This document shows positions 1 to 6,221 of a stretch of 6,262 bases of DNA, piece after piece. Position numbers and translations under genes: made by a program. The DNA is taken from positions 1-6,262 of the forward strand of contig CAWVGT010000213.1 in the NCBI GenBank assembly GCA_963928645.1, written 5' to 3'. The notes beneath the pieces were generated by a model, which saw only the letters and a program-made list of their open reading frames with translations, did no database searches and was not told where the DNA came from. Numbering within the stretch: position 1 is the first letter of the stretch; each line of letters begins with the position of its first letter. This DNA is from Fimadaptatus sp963928645. GTDB lineage: Bacteria > Bacillota > Clostridia > Christensenellales > Aristaeellaceae.

Positions 1-402
1 CTCGCACGCCTCTATGCCCTGCAGGTTTGCGGGGTTGTGCAGCGGGCCCAGCGGTATGTACTCGCGTATCGTGGCCTTGACGTCGTCGTTTATCAGCACG
101 GACTTGGTGTACTTCTCGCCGCCGTGCAGCACGCGGTGGCCCACCGCGCCTATCTCGTCCATCGACTTGATCGCGCCCTTATCGGGGTCGGTCAGCGCCT
201 TGATGACGTAGTTCATCGCGTCCACGTGATTGGCCATCGCGGCGTCGAGCTCTATCTTCTTGTCGCCGACCTTCTGCTCGAGGTGGGAGCCGGCTATGCC
301 TATGCGTTCGGCCAGGCCCTTGGCTATGACCTGCTCGTTGTCCATGTCGATCAGCTGATACTTCAGCGACGACGAGCCGGCGTTGATTATCAATATCTTC
401 AT
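1..402 (-). CDS. ackA: Acetate kinase, N-terminal part (runs off the left edge)
   Basis: Acetate kinase makes acetate and ATP from acetyl phosphate and ADP in the cytoplasm, the last step of the Pta-AckA pathway. The visible 134 residues of a protein usually near 400 start MKILIINAGSSSLKYQL, which contains the N-terminal acetokinase phosphate-binding signature (NAGSSSLKYQ, residues 7-16). Residues 88-94 read GHRVLHG, with the substrate-binding arginine at 90, and residues 119-126 read GPLHNPAN; both are typical of the family. The start at 402 is supported by an AGAGGAAG ribosome binding site (minus strand of 407-414) about six bases upstream. The gene lies 100 bp downstream of pta on the same strand, so they probably share a transcript. 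Nothing looks broken; the gene is cut only by the window edge. Confidence 0.96.
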   Translation of the reverse strand, partial: MKILIINAGSSSLKYQLIDMDNEQVIAKGLAERIGIAGSHLEQKVGDKKIELDAAMANHVDAMNYVIKALTDPDKGAIKSMDEIGAVGHRVLHGGEKYTKSVLINDDVKATIREYIPLGPLHNPANLQGIEACE

Positions 403-454
403 GTTGCTTCCTCTTTCGACGGTAATCGCGGCGCTGGGCCGCATGGTGAAGTGA

Positions 455-483
455 GGCGCGCCGGTTCGGCAGCCCGGCGCGCC
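455..483 (-). other. Hairpin in the pta-ackA intergenic gap
   Basis: A perfect 10-bp inverted repeat, GGCGCGCCGG (455-464) and CCGGCGCGCC (474-483), with a 9-nt loop lies 20 bp after the pta stop and about 50 bp before the ackA start. No T-run follows it on either strand, so it does not look like a standard intrinsic terminator. In a pta-ackA transcript it could be a processing, stability or partial-termination element that sets the ratio of the two enzymes. The structure is seen; the role is inferred. Confidence 0.55.
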
Positions 484-502
484 CGGACATTGTATCGCCA
501 GA

Positions 503-1492
503 TCAGCTCAGCTGCGCCTGCACCGCGGTCACGGCGATCGTGGCCACGATGTCCTCGGCGTTGCAGCCGCGGCTCAGGTCGTTTACGGGCTTGGCCAGGC
601 CCTGCATTATCGGGCCGTACGCCTCGGCGCCCGCCAGCCGCTGCACCAGCTTGTAGCCTATGTTGCCCGCGCCCAGGTCCGGGAACACCAGCACATTGGC
701 CTTGCCGGCGACCGGGCTGCCCGGGCTCTTGAGCTGGCCGACCTTTTCGACCAGCGCGGCGTCAGCCTGCAGCTCGCCGTCCACGTTCAGCTCGGGCGCG
801 AGCTCCTTGACCATCGCGGTAGCCTGCTGCACCTTGGTCACGTTGTCATGCTTGGCGCTGCCCTTGGTCGAGAACGACAGCATCGCGATGCGCGGCTCGA
901 TGTCGACCAGCGCGCAGGACTTGGCCGCGCCCAGCGCGATCGAAGCCAGCTCCTCGGCCGTCGGGTCGGGTATGACCGCGCAGTCCGAGAACACCATCAC
1001 GCCGTCGTCGCCGTACTCGCGCTTGGGTATCTCCATCAGGAAGCAGCTCGACACGGCCTTTATGCCCTTGGCGCTCTTGATTATCTGCAGCGCGGGGCGC
1101 AGCACGTCGCCGGTGGAGTGTATCGCGCCCGACACCATGCCGTCCGCGTCGCCCATCTTGACCATCATCACGCCCCAGTACAGCGGGTCGTTCAGCAGCT
1201 TGTCGGCCTTGGCGGCGTCCACGCCCTTGGCACCGCGCAGCTCCACGAGCTTGTCTATGTACGCCGCGCGATGCGCGTCGGTGGCCGGGTCGACCACGTC
1301 CACGCCGGTCAGGTCAACGCCCTTGGCGGCGGCCTTTATCTCGTCCGGGTTGCCTATCAGCGTTATGCGGGCTATGCCGCGCTGAGTGGCCAGCGAGGCG
1401 GCGGTTATGTTGCGCTCCTCGGTGCCTTCGGCCAGCACTATGTGCTTGATCGACTTGCGTGCTTTTTCCGTAATCTTCTCCATTATCGACAT
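503..1492 (-). CDS. pta: Phosphate acetyltransferase, short form
   Basis: Phosphotransacetylase interconverts acetyl-CoA plus phosphate with acetyl phosphate plus CoA in the cytoplasm, feeding the downstream acetate kinase. The 329-residue product has the length of the single-domain Firmicutes enzyme and lacks the long N-terminal regulatory part of the E. coli type. Family blocks seen in order: DADGMVSGA (115-123), STGDVLRPALQIIK (126-139), FSDCAVIPDPTAEELA (168-183), LSFSTKGSAKHDN (205-217), PDLGAGNIGYKL (271-282), and GPIMQGLAKPVNDLSRG (293-309). S307, R308 and D314 keep the spacing of the catalytic Ser/Arg/Asp reported for the Methanosarcina enzyme. An in-frame extension upstream to 1621 exists, but the start at 1492 has an AAGGGGG ribosome binding site (minus strand of 1501-1507) eight bases away, and the extension (Pro/Arg-rich) does not resemble the family. 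It is the first gene of the pta-ackA unit. Confidence 0.97.
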   Translation of the reverse strand: MSIMEKITEKARKSIKHIVLAEGTEERNITAASLATQRGIARITLIGNPDEIKAAAKGVDLTGVDVVDPATDAHRAAYIDKLVELRGAKGVDAAKADKLLNDPLYWGVMMVKMGDADGMVSGAIHSTGDVLRPALQIIKSAKGIKAVSSCFLMEIPKREYGDDGVMVFSDCAVIPDPTAEELASIALGAAKSCALVDIEPRIAMLSFSTKGSAKHDNVTKVQQATAMVKELAPELNVDGELQADAALVEKVGQLKSPGSPVAGKANVLVFPDLGAGNIGYKLVQRLAGAEAYGPIMQGLAKPVNDLSRGCNAEDIVATIAVTAVQAQLS

Positions 1493-1542
1493 GGCAGTAT
1501 CCCCCTTAGTGTGATAAAATTGCTTCAAGCGATATGCGTCGA

Positions 1543-1562
1543 ACGCCGACGGCTGCCGGCGC
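1543..1562 (-). promoter_or_regulatory. Stem-loop in the pta leader RNA
   Basis: On the minus strand GCGCCGGC, loop AGCC, then GTCGGCGT forms an 8-bp stem using two G-U pairs. On the plus strand these become A-C mismatches, so the fold is favoured only in pta-sense RNA. It sits about 36 nt upstream of the pta ribosome binding site. It could affect translation or stability; no known riboswitch class is recognised. Confidence 0.3.
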
Positions 1563-1621
1563 CGCGCGGAGGCTCCAGGCGTTGGGGGCGGATGTGCTTC
1601 CGTCCGAAACTCACAAACCAT

Positions 1622-1650
1622 ATTATACTACGCTTTTCCCAATTATAAAA
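1622..1650 (-). promoter_or_regulatory. Candidate sigma-A promoter for pta-ackA
   Basis: The minus strand has a perfect TATAAT (plus positions 1622-1627). Seventeen bases upstream is a weak -35, TTTTAT (1645-1650). It lies in an A+T-rich island within G+C-rich flanks and would give a leader of about 120 nt before pta. The perfect -10 is the main evidence. The same island must hold the divergent tmcAL promoter; TATACT (1624-1629), TATAAA (1644-1649) and TATTAT (1654-1659) on the plus strand are possible -10 boxes, but none has a convincing -35. Confidence 0.5.
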
Positions 1651-1681
1651 GAATATTATCGTAAAACATAGGAGGCATATC

Positions 1682-2872
1682 ATGCGCGCAGTGGGCATAA
1701 TAGCCGAATACAACCCGTTCCACGCCGGCCACGCGCTCCAGCTTGCGCGCGCGCGGGCGCTTACGGGCGCGGACGCGGTCGTGGTCGCGCTGGCGGGCGC
1801 GTTCACGCAGCGCGGCGAACCGGCGCTGATAGACAAGTGGGCCCGCGCGCGCATGGCGCTCGGCTGCGGCGCGGACATCGTCGTAGAGCTGCCGTGCCTG
1901 TTCGCGCTGAGGGAGGCGCGGGGCTTTGCCGAGGGCGGGGTGCGGCTACTGAGCGCGCTGGGCATAGTGGACGCGCTGTCGTTCGGCTGCGAGCCGGAGG
2001 GCATGGCGCTGATAGGCGAGGTCGCGCGCTGCCTGGCCGAGGAGCCCGCGCCGTACCGGGCGCAGCTGCGCGCGGCGCTCGACCGCGGGTTGAGCTATCC
2101 GCGCGCGCGCGCCGAGGCCGCGGCGGCGCAGCTGGGCATAGCGCCCGCCGCCCTGAACCGCCCCAACTTCGCGCTGGCGCTGGAGTACGCGCAGGCCAAC
2201 GCGCGGCTTAAGCGGCCGCTTGAGCTGCTGCCCATCGCGCGCGGCAGCGACTACCACGGCCTGGCGCTGGGCGAAGTATGCTCAGCCAGCGCGATACGCG
2301 CCGCGATCGAGCGCGGCGAGACCGACGCGGCGCTGGAGGGCGTGCCCGCGCAGTGCCGCGCTGAACTGGCCGCAGAGCTACCGCGCCGCGCGCGCCCGCG
2401 CCTGGTGGACGAGCTGGCGCTGATACGGCTGCGCGGCATGACGCCCGCTGAGCTGGGCGCATACCCCGGCCTGGGCGAGGGGCTGGAGGCGCTGATCTGC
2501 CGCCAGGCGCGCCGCTGCGCCAGCACGGCGGAGCTCATCGCCGCGTGCAAGAGCAAGCGCTACACCTACGCGCGGCTGCGGCGGCTGACCACGCAGGTCG
2601 CGCTGGGCATAACGCGCGACCTGCAGGCGGCGCACCCCGCGCCCGAATACGTGCGCGTGCTGGCGTGCCGGCGCGGCGCGCTGGGGCTGCTGGGCGAGAT
2701 AAAGCGCCGCGGCGCGCTGCCGCTGGCAAGCGACGTGGCGCGCATGTCGGAAGCCGACGCCATGTGGGCGCTGGAGACGCGCGCGACCGACCTGTGGGGC
2801 CTGTGCACCGAATGCGCCGAGTACCGCCGCGCCGGGCGCGATTATACGCAGCGGTTTATCGTCGTTGACTGA
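1682..2872 (+). CDS. tmcAL: tRNA(Met) cytidine acetate ligase (YlbM/DUF795 family)
   Basis: TmcAL activates acetate with ATP to acetyl-adenylate and transfers the acetyl group to C34 of elongator tRNA-Met, giving ac4C at the wobble position. The 396-residue length is normal for the family. Residues 5-17 read GIIAEYNPFHAGH, with the HxGH nucleotidyltransferase motif at 14-17. Further family blocks are GAFTQRGEPALIDKW (39-53), VVELPC (67-72), LSFGCE (99-104), NRPNFALALEY (159-169), SASAIR (201-206) and SKRYTYARLRRL (291-302). The ATG has an AGGAGG site (1670-1675) six bases upstream. It diverges from pta, whose pathway produces its substrate acetate. Ten of sixteen isoleucines are AUA codons by my count, remarkable in such a G+C-rich gene. 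I am sure of the family; the precise reaction is inferred from the characterised Bacillus enzyme. Confidence 0.95.
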   Translation: MRAVGIIAEYNPFHAGHALQLARARALTGADAVVVALAGAFTQRGEPALIDKWARARMALGCGADIVVELPCLFALREARGFAEGGVRLLSALGIVDALSFGCEPEGMALIGEVARCLAEEPAPYRAQLRAALDRGLSYPRARAEAAAAQLGIAPAALNRPNFALALEYAQANARLKRPLELLPIARGSDYHGLALGEVCSASAIRAAIERGETDAALEGVPAQCRAELAAELPRRARPRLVDELALIRLRGMTPAELGAYPGLGEGLEALICRQARRCASTAELIAACKSKRYTYARLRRLTTQVALGITRDLQAAHPAPEYVRVLACRRGALGLLGEIKRRGALPLASDVARMSEADAMWALETRATDLWGLCTECAEYRRAGRDYTQRFIVVD

Positions 2873-3012
2873 GAAGCGCCGGGATATGTCACGCTTGCAT
2901 CGGGTTGCTGCAGAGTCGAACCAGGTTGCGAGTGGGGGCTTAGGCGTGATATGCTTATCCCGATGTTATGAGCCGTTTGGGCGCAATGGCGCAATGCGGT
3001 CACATGCTTTAC
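2873..3012. other. Gene-free region after tmcAL with a long-range stem-loop
   Basis: Eight bases after the tmcAL stop, CGGGATA (2880-2886) pairs with TATCCCG (2956-2962) and TCACGC (2889-2894) pairs with GCGTGA (2944-2949). This gives 13 pairs with an asymmetric internal loop and a loop of about 49 nt. No T-run follows, so it is not a classic terminator. Around 2970-3012 there is weak resemblance to a decayed unit of the downstream 120-bp repeat (for example TTTGGGCGCAA at 2979-2989). Short open frames here lack ribosome binding sites. Confidence 0.4.
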
Positions 3013-3591
3013 TGCGCCTGGTGGCGGCTATGTACGAGCCGGGCCAATGGCAATGGTTGGCCACGCAGCGGCACGGCTTGTTCACGGCAAAACGCCGGGC
3101 TGCCGTTTTCATGACCGTGTCGCATGGGCAGAGCTCTGTTGCGCTCAAAGGCGGTTGGGCCCGGGCTGTTGAGTGACCTCGTTGCGGGTGGGTCTGCTCG
3201 CGGTATGGCGTTGCGCCGCCGGTGGCATGGACGCGTCGTGTTTGGCGCAAATCATTTTGCTGCGCTTAAGGCGATTGGGCCCGGGCTGTTGGTTGATCTC
3301 TCAACGGGTTGGTCTGCTCGCGGTATGGCGTTGCACCGCCGGTGGCATGGACGCGTCGCGTTTGGCGAAAATCATTTTGCCGCGCTTAAGGCGGTTGGGC
3401 CCGGGCTGTTGGTTGATCTCGCAGCGGATTGGCCTGCTCGCGGTATGGCGTTGCGTCGCCGGTGGCATGGACACGTCGCGTTTGACGAAAACCATTTAGC
3501 TGCGCTTAAGGCGGTTGCGCCCGGGCCAGGCTGATTGTTGACCTCGCAGCAGGTCGCCCCGTTCGCCGTGTAGCGTCGCGCCGCCGGTGGC
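3013..3591. repeat. 120-bp tandem repeat array (about four good units, decayed ends)
   Basis: The period is exactly 120 bp across 3139-3500; anchors such as GGCGGTTGGGCCCGGGCTGT, or GGCGATTGGG in one copy, recur at steps of 120. The two central full units (3241-3360 and 3361-3480) differ at about ten positions. The last unit (from 3481) has a 5-bp insertion and many changes, and ends near 3591. A more degenerate unit can be traced upstream to about 3013. Because 120 is divisible by three, frames stay open (136 codons at 3124-3534 with 40-residue repeats), but there is no ribosome binding site. Differences between the two best units fall about 4:4:2 on codon positions 1, 2 and 3 of that frame, so I see no coding selection. 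All three good units keep GGCG, six bases, CGCC, with variable bases inside the loop. Function unknown. Confidence 0.85.
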
Positions 3592-3644
3592 CCGACTCCC
3601 GCCCGCGCCGACATCGCGCGCAACCCGCACTTTGCGGCTCACCA

Positions 3645-3672
3645 TTGACAACCGCGGCCAGGCTGGTAAAAT
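3645..3672 (+). promoter_or_regulatory. Sigma-A promoter for the membrane-protein gene
   Basis: A perfect -35 TTGACA (3645-3650), a 16-bp spacer and a -10 TAAAAT (3667-3672), with a TG one base before the -10 (extended -10 type). This is the best housekeeping promoter match in the window. It lies immediately after the 120-bp repeat array and 45 bp upstream of the ATG at 3718. Confidence 0.75.
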
Positions 3673-3717
3673 ATACGATATGACGCGCAAGCGCCATACT
3701 TTGCGGAGGACAATCAC

Positions 3718-4308
3718 ATGAAGCACAGAAAACTCGAAGCGGCCGCGCTGGCGGTTTACTGCGCGCTGGCGGGCATCATAAGCGTGCTGGTCATTGCGGC
3801 GCTGGCGCGCGACTATGGCGCGCTGGGCGACAAGGTGCCGGTATACCTCGCGCCCTGGGGCGGCAGTTGGGGTGACAAGGACAAGAGCCTGTTTTACGTG
3901 TTCAGGCTGCCGGTCATGGCGCTGTGCCTGCAGTGCGTGCTCGCGGGGCTGTACCCGCAGCGCATGGACGGCTGGCCCGACGCCGCGTATGCCGGCATGC
4001 GGCGGCTGCTGGCCGGGCTGTCGATAATGGCGCTGTCGCAGCTGACGCTGAACCCATATGTCACGCTGCTGGGCGTCAACGCCATAGCCGGCGGCATTGC
4101 GCTGTGCGCCACGCTGGCGCTGGGCCTGGCGCTGGCGGTATGGGGCTGCGTCGCGCTCAGCCGCGCGCTCAAGCCGCTGTGCGCCGCGGATCAGACCGTC
4201 TATTCACGGCTGCTGGACTTCCTGTTCAAGGGCTGCCGGCGGCGGCGCGCGCTGATAATCGGCGCCGGGATAGCGTTCACCGTGCTGCTCGTCATACCCT
4301 CGCTGTGA
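3718..4308 (+). CDS. Small integral membrane protein, unrecognised (faint DUF1648/SdpI-like N-terminus)
   Basis: A 196-residue protein with about five predicted membrane segments: residues 7-29, 60-79, 96-112, 116-147 (long, possibly a hairpin) and 177-194. The basic clusters K2-K5 and KGCRRRR (171-177) suggest cytoplasmic sides. Between the first two segments, residues 33-56 read YGALGDKVPVYLAP...GSWGDKDK, loosely like the extracellular loop of DUF1648/SdpI-family proteins (a VP-H-x-G-x-x-G-K pattern), but the usual His is absent, so this link is weak. The start is well supported by GGAGGA (3705-3710) seven bases upstream and the promoter at 3645-3672. It is probably co-transcribed with the YlbJ-like gene 78 bp downstream. 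I cannot assign a function. Base and codon use match the neighbouring genes (AUA 6 of 10 Ile), so no sign of recent transfer. Confidence 0.88.
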   Translation: MKHRKLEAAALAVYCALAGIISVLVIAALARDYGALGDKVPVYLAPWGGSWGDKDKSLFYVFRLPVMALCLQCVLAGLYPQRMDGWPDAAYAGMRRLLAGLSIMALSQLTLNPYVTLLGVNAIAGGIALCATLALGLALAVWGCVALSRALKPLCAADQTVYSRLLDFLFKGCRRRRALIIGAGIAFTVLLVIPSL

Positions 4309-4346
4309 CCGCGGCCGCGCCGCCATACATCTAAGGCCACGCGCGC

Positions 4347-4367
4347 GCATATCAATTAGCATATCAA
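4347..4367 (+). promoter_or_regulatory. Direct repeat upstream of the YlbJ-like gene
   Basis: GCATATCAA occurs twice (4347-4355 and 4359-4367) with TTA between, a 12-bp period that puts both copies close to the same helix face. It is an A+T-rich patch in G+C-rich DNA, eight bases before the GGAGG ribosome binding site (4375-4379). It could be a regulator site. CATATCAAT faintly recalls sporulation sigma-E/G type -10 sequences, but I find no matching -35 at proper spacing. Confidence 0.35.
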
Positions 4368-4386
4368 ACCGCGCGGAGGCGATCGT

Positions 4387-5484
4387 ATGAGACCGGCTGC
4401 TAAGCTCAAGACGGTGGCGCTGTGCGCCGGTGTGCTGCTGCTGACGCTCTGGCCGCAGGTGGGGCTGAACGCCGCGCGCCAGGGACTCGTCATTTGGGCG
4501 GGCGCGCTGGTGCCGGCGCTGTTTCCGTACTGCTTTCTGGCGATAGCGCTGCAGCGCGGCGGGCTGGGCCGGCTGCTGGGGCGCAAGCTGGGCCGGGCGG
4601 CGCTCGCGCTGGGCTGCCCCGAGGACGGCGCGGGCGCGATAGTCTGCGGATGGCTCGGCGGCAATCCCACCGGCGCGGCGCTGACCGCGATCTGCGCCGA
4701 GCGCGGCGGGCCCCGGGCCGAATATCTGCGCCTGGCCTGGCTGAGCTCGGCATGCTCGCCGGCGTTCGCGCTGGGCGCGCTGGAACAGGCGCTGCCCGGC
4801 GCGGGCTGGACGCTGCTGGCGTCGAGCTGGCTGGGCATGCTGCTGAGCGCGCTGCCGCTAAGGCTGGCGACCAAGCGCGGCATGCTCGCGCGGCGGCTGG
4901 GCCGGATTGAGCCGCACGCCGCCGAACCGCGCGCCGCGGCCGCGCCCGCGCTCGAAGCCGTGCGCGCCGTGCTGCTGGTGGGCTGCTGGGTCGTGCTGTT
5001 CAGCGTGCTGAGCGCGTACATGTACGCGGGCGCGCTGTGGCTGGCCCCGGAGCTGCCGCCGCTGGCGCCGGCCTGCGCGCACGCGCTGCTGGAGATGGCG
5101 GGCGGGAGCCTGACGCTGGCCGAGCTGCCGGGCGCGCATGTGCTGCCGCTGATCTGCTTTGCGATCACTTTCGGCGGGCTGTCGATAGGCATGCAGGCGC
5201 TGACGCTGCTCAGGCCGGCGGGCATACCGGGCGGGCTGTACCTGCTGGGCAAGGCGGCGCAGGGCGCGCTGGCGGCGCTGGTATGCGCGGCGCTGACGCA
5301 AGCGGGCGCGGTGGAGGCGTTCGCGCGCGCGACTCGGGCGCTGCCCGCGCCGTCGACAACGCCAATGGCGCTGACGGCGTTGGGGCTGGCCGTAGTGGCG
5401 GCGCTGCTCAACCGGCGCTATATCGCATGGGATAAGCGCGAATCCGCCGCCAAGGCGGGCGGACAGAGCGCCGGCGGCGCCTAG
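4387..5484 (+). CDS. ylbJ: YlbJ-like sporulation integral membrane protein
   Basis: A 365-residue polytopic membrane protein resembling YlbJ, which in Bacillus is made in the mother cell and needed for normal spores, and which belongs to the nucleoside-recognition (Gate-like) transporter group. Family-like blocks: GLVIWAGALVPALFP (33-47), CGWLGGNPTGAAL (87-99, matching the usual GYPxGAxL), WLSSACSPAFALG (118-130), LLEMAGGS (234-241) and ITFGGLSIGMQALTLL (260-275). Hydrophobic segments lie near 8-24, 31-54, 81-103, 118-136, 141-159, 193-220, 251-275, 283-303 and 326-341. GGAGG (4375-4379) seven bases before the ATG fixes the start. In B. subtilis ylbJ is close to ylbM/tmcAL, so finding both here supports the call. 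It is slightly shorter than Bacillus YlbJ (about 400). The transported substrate is unknown; the symbol is by similarity, and it might be a paralogous YlbJ-family protein. Confidence 0.8.
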   Translation: MRPAAKLKTVALCAGVLLLTLWPQVGLNAARQGLVIWAGALVPALFPYCFLAIALQRGGLGRLLGRKLGRAALALGCPEDGAGAIVCGWLGGNPTGAALTAICAERGGPRAEYLRLAWLSSACSPAFALGALEQALPGAGWTLLASSWLGMLLSALPLRLATKRGMLARRLGRIEPHAAEPRAAAAPALEAVRAVLLVGCWVVLFSVLSAYMYAGALWLAPELPPLAPACAHALLEMAGGSLTLAELPGAHVLPLICFAITFGGLSIGMQALTLLRPAGIPGGLYLLGKAAQGALAALVCAALTQAGAVEAFARATRALPAPSTTPMALTALGLAVVAALLNRRYIAWDKRESAAKAGGQSAGGA

Positions 5485-5778
5485 AGCGCGTATGGCAGGC
5501 CGGGCGCACCGGGCGGACTCCACAACCGCGGCGCCGAGCGGGCGCCAGTGCTGCCGCGCTCAGTCGCGTTGTGCGCGGCAAAGGCTCGCTGCGCCAGGGG
5601 CCGTTGTCTCGGCTCAGGCTTCTCGGATTTACCGCTTACCGCAAGCCGGCGCAGATTCGCGCTTCGACCTTGCGTATACAGCCGCTTTGTGTGTATGATA
5701 CTGCGTATCGCGTGATTTGGTTTTGCGTCGGATTGGCATTCGTCGCATGCGGCGAAGCTATGCGTCCGTTCACTCAAC
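5485..5778. other. Gene-free region with a small hairpin
   Basis: No open frame here has a ribosome binding site or recognisable motif. Forty-five bases after the YlbJ-like stop, GGCGCC (5530-5535), loop GAGCG, GGCGCC (5541-5546) makes a 6-bp hairpin without a T-run; it might help end transcription but is not a standard terminator. G+C falls toward the right as the 225-bp repeat region begins. Confidence 0.5.
5670..5699 (+). promoter_or_regulatory. Promoter-like element facing the 225-bp repeat array
   Basis: TTGCGT (5670-5675), an 18-bp spacer and TATGAT (5694-5699) give a moderate sigma-A match on the plus strand. No coding gene follows, so if real it would transcribe the repeat array as non-coding RNA. 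Similar matches arise by chance, so this is tentative. Confidence 0.25.
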
Positions 5779-5996
5779 GATTGCGTGCAATACAAACTAT
5801 GCCGCACCTCAGACTGATGACAAGCCTCAGCGGCTGGACAGACGGTTTATTCTGAACAGCATTATGAAGCAGCATATAGGCTATACTGCGAAACCAGTTT
5901 GATACAAGCACCATTCCACTTATATTTGTATGTTATACCAGCTGCTTTTGCGCGTTTGACCAAGCAGTCCGTGTACGGCATACTTCGTCAATAGCC

Positions 5997-6035
5997 TGTG
6001 ATGGCGCGCGACGCAAACCGTGCCGCGCCATCGCA
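5997..6035 (+). other. Core hairpin of repeat unit II
   Basis: TGTGATGGCGCG (5997-6008) pairs with CGCGCCATCGCA (6024-6035): 12 pairs including one T-G pair, with a 15-nt loop. It belongs to the near-identical core shared with unit III. On the minus strand the T-G pair becomes an A-C mismatch, so the fold suits plus-strand RNA slightly better. There is no T-run downstream. Confidence 0.65.
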
Positions 6036-6221
6036 GCACGTTGACATAGCCCGTCGGCCAGATAGCAGGTTTTATTACAAGCAACTATTTGTGATATCAC
6101 ATAGTCGATGCTGCGTAAGTCATCTGATAAAGGCAGCGTTTCGCTTCGATTTGCATACTCATCCGGCTGCCGTTGCATGTTTGGTCAAACGGACGGTGTA
6201 CGGCATACTTCGTCAATAGCC

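Noticed and set aside
1493..1621. N-terminal extension of pta to an upstream in-frame start
   Set aside because: The extension is Pro/Arg-rich with no family similarity, lies across the leader hairpin, and the start at 1492 has a strong ribosome binding site at correct spacing.
2900..2935. tRNA-like T-arm (GGTTCGACTC on the minus strand)
   Set aside because: The flanking bases do not form a five-pair T stem and no acceptor, D or anticodon arms are present.
2865..3176. 103-codon frame starting at a TTG that overlaps the tmcAL stop
   Set aside because: No ribosome binding site, no recognisable motif, and it runs across the stem-loop region into the repeat array.
3124..3534. 136-codon open frame with 40-residue repeats (and other frames on both strands across the array)
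   Set aside because: No ribosome binding site, open only because the 120-bp period is a multiple of three, and differences between units are not biased to third codon positions.
4356..5411. Long minus-strand open frame opposite the YlbJ-like gene
   Set aside because: It is a G+C-driven shadow: Ser/Ala/Pro-rich translation without domains, while the plus strand encodes a clear membrane protein with a ribosome binding site.
6090..6101. TGTGATATCACA palindrome resembling a CRP site
   Set aside because: Only two bases separate the half-sites instead of six, and the palindrome is not conserved in the matching position of repeat unit I.
5933..6178. 81-codon minus-strand frame across the 225-bp repeat
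   Set aside because: The same frame is not kept open in the neighbouring repeat unit and no ribosome binding site precedes it.
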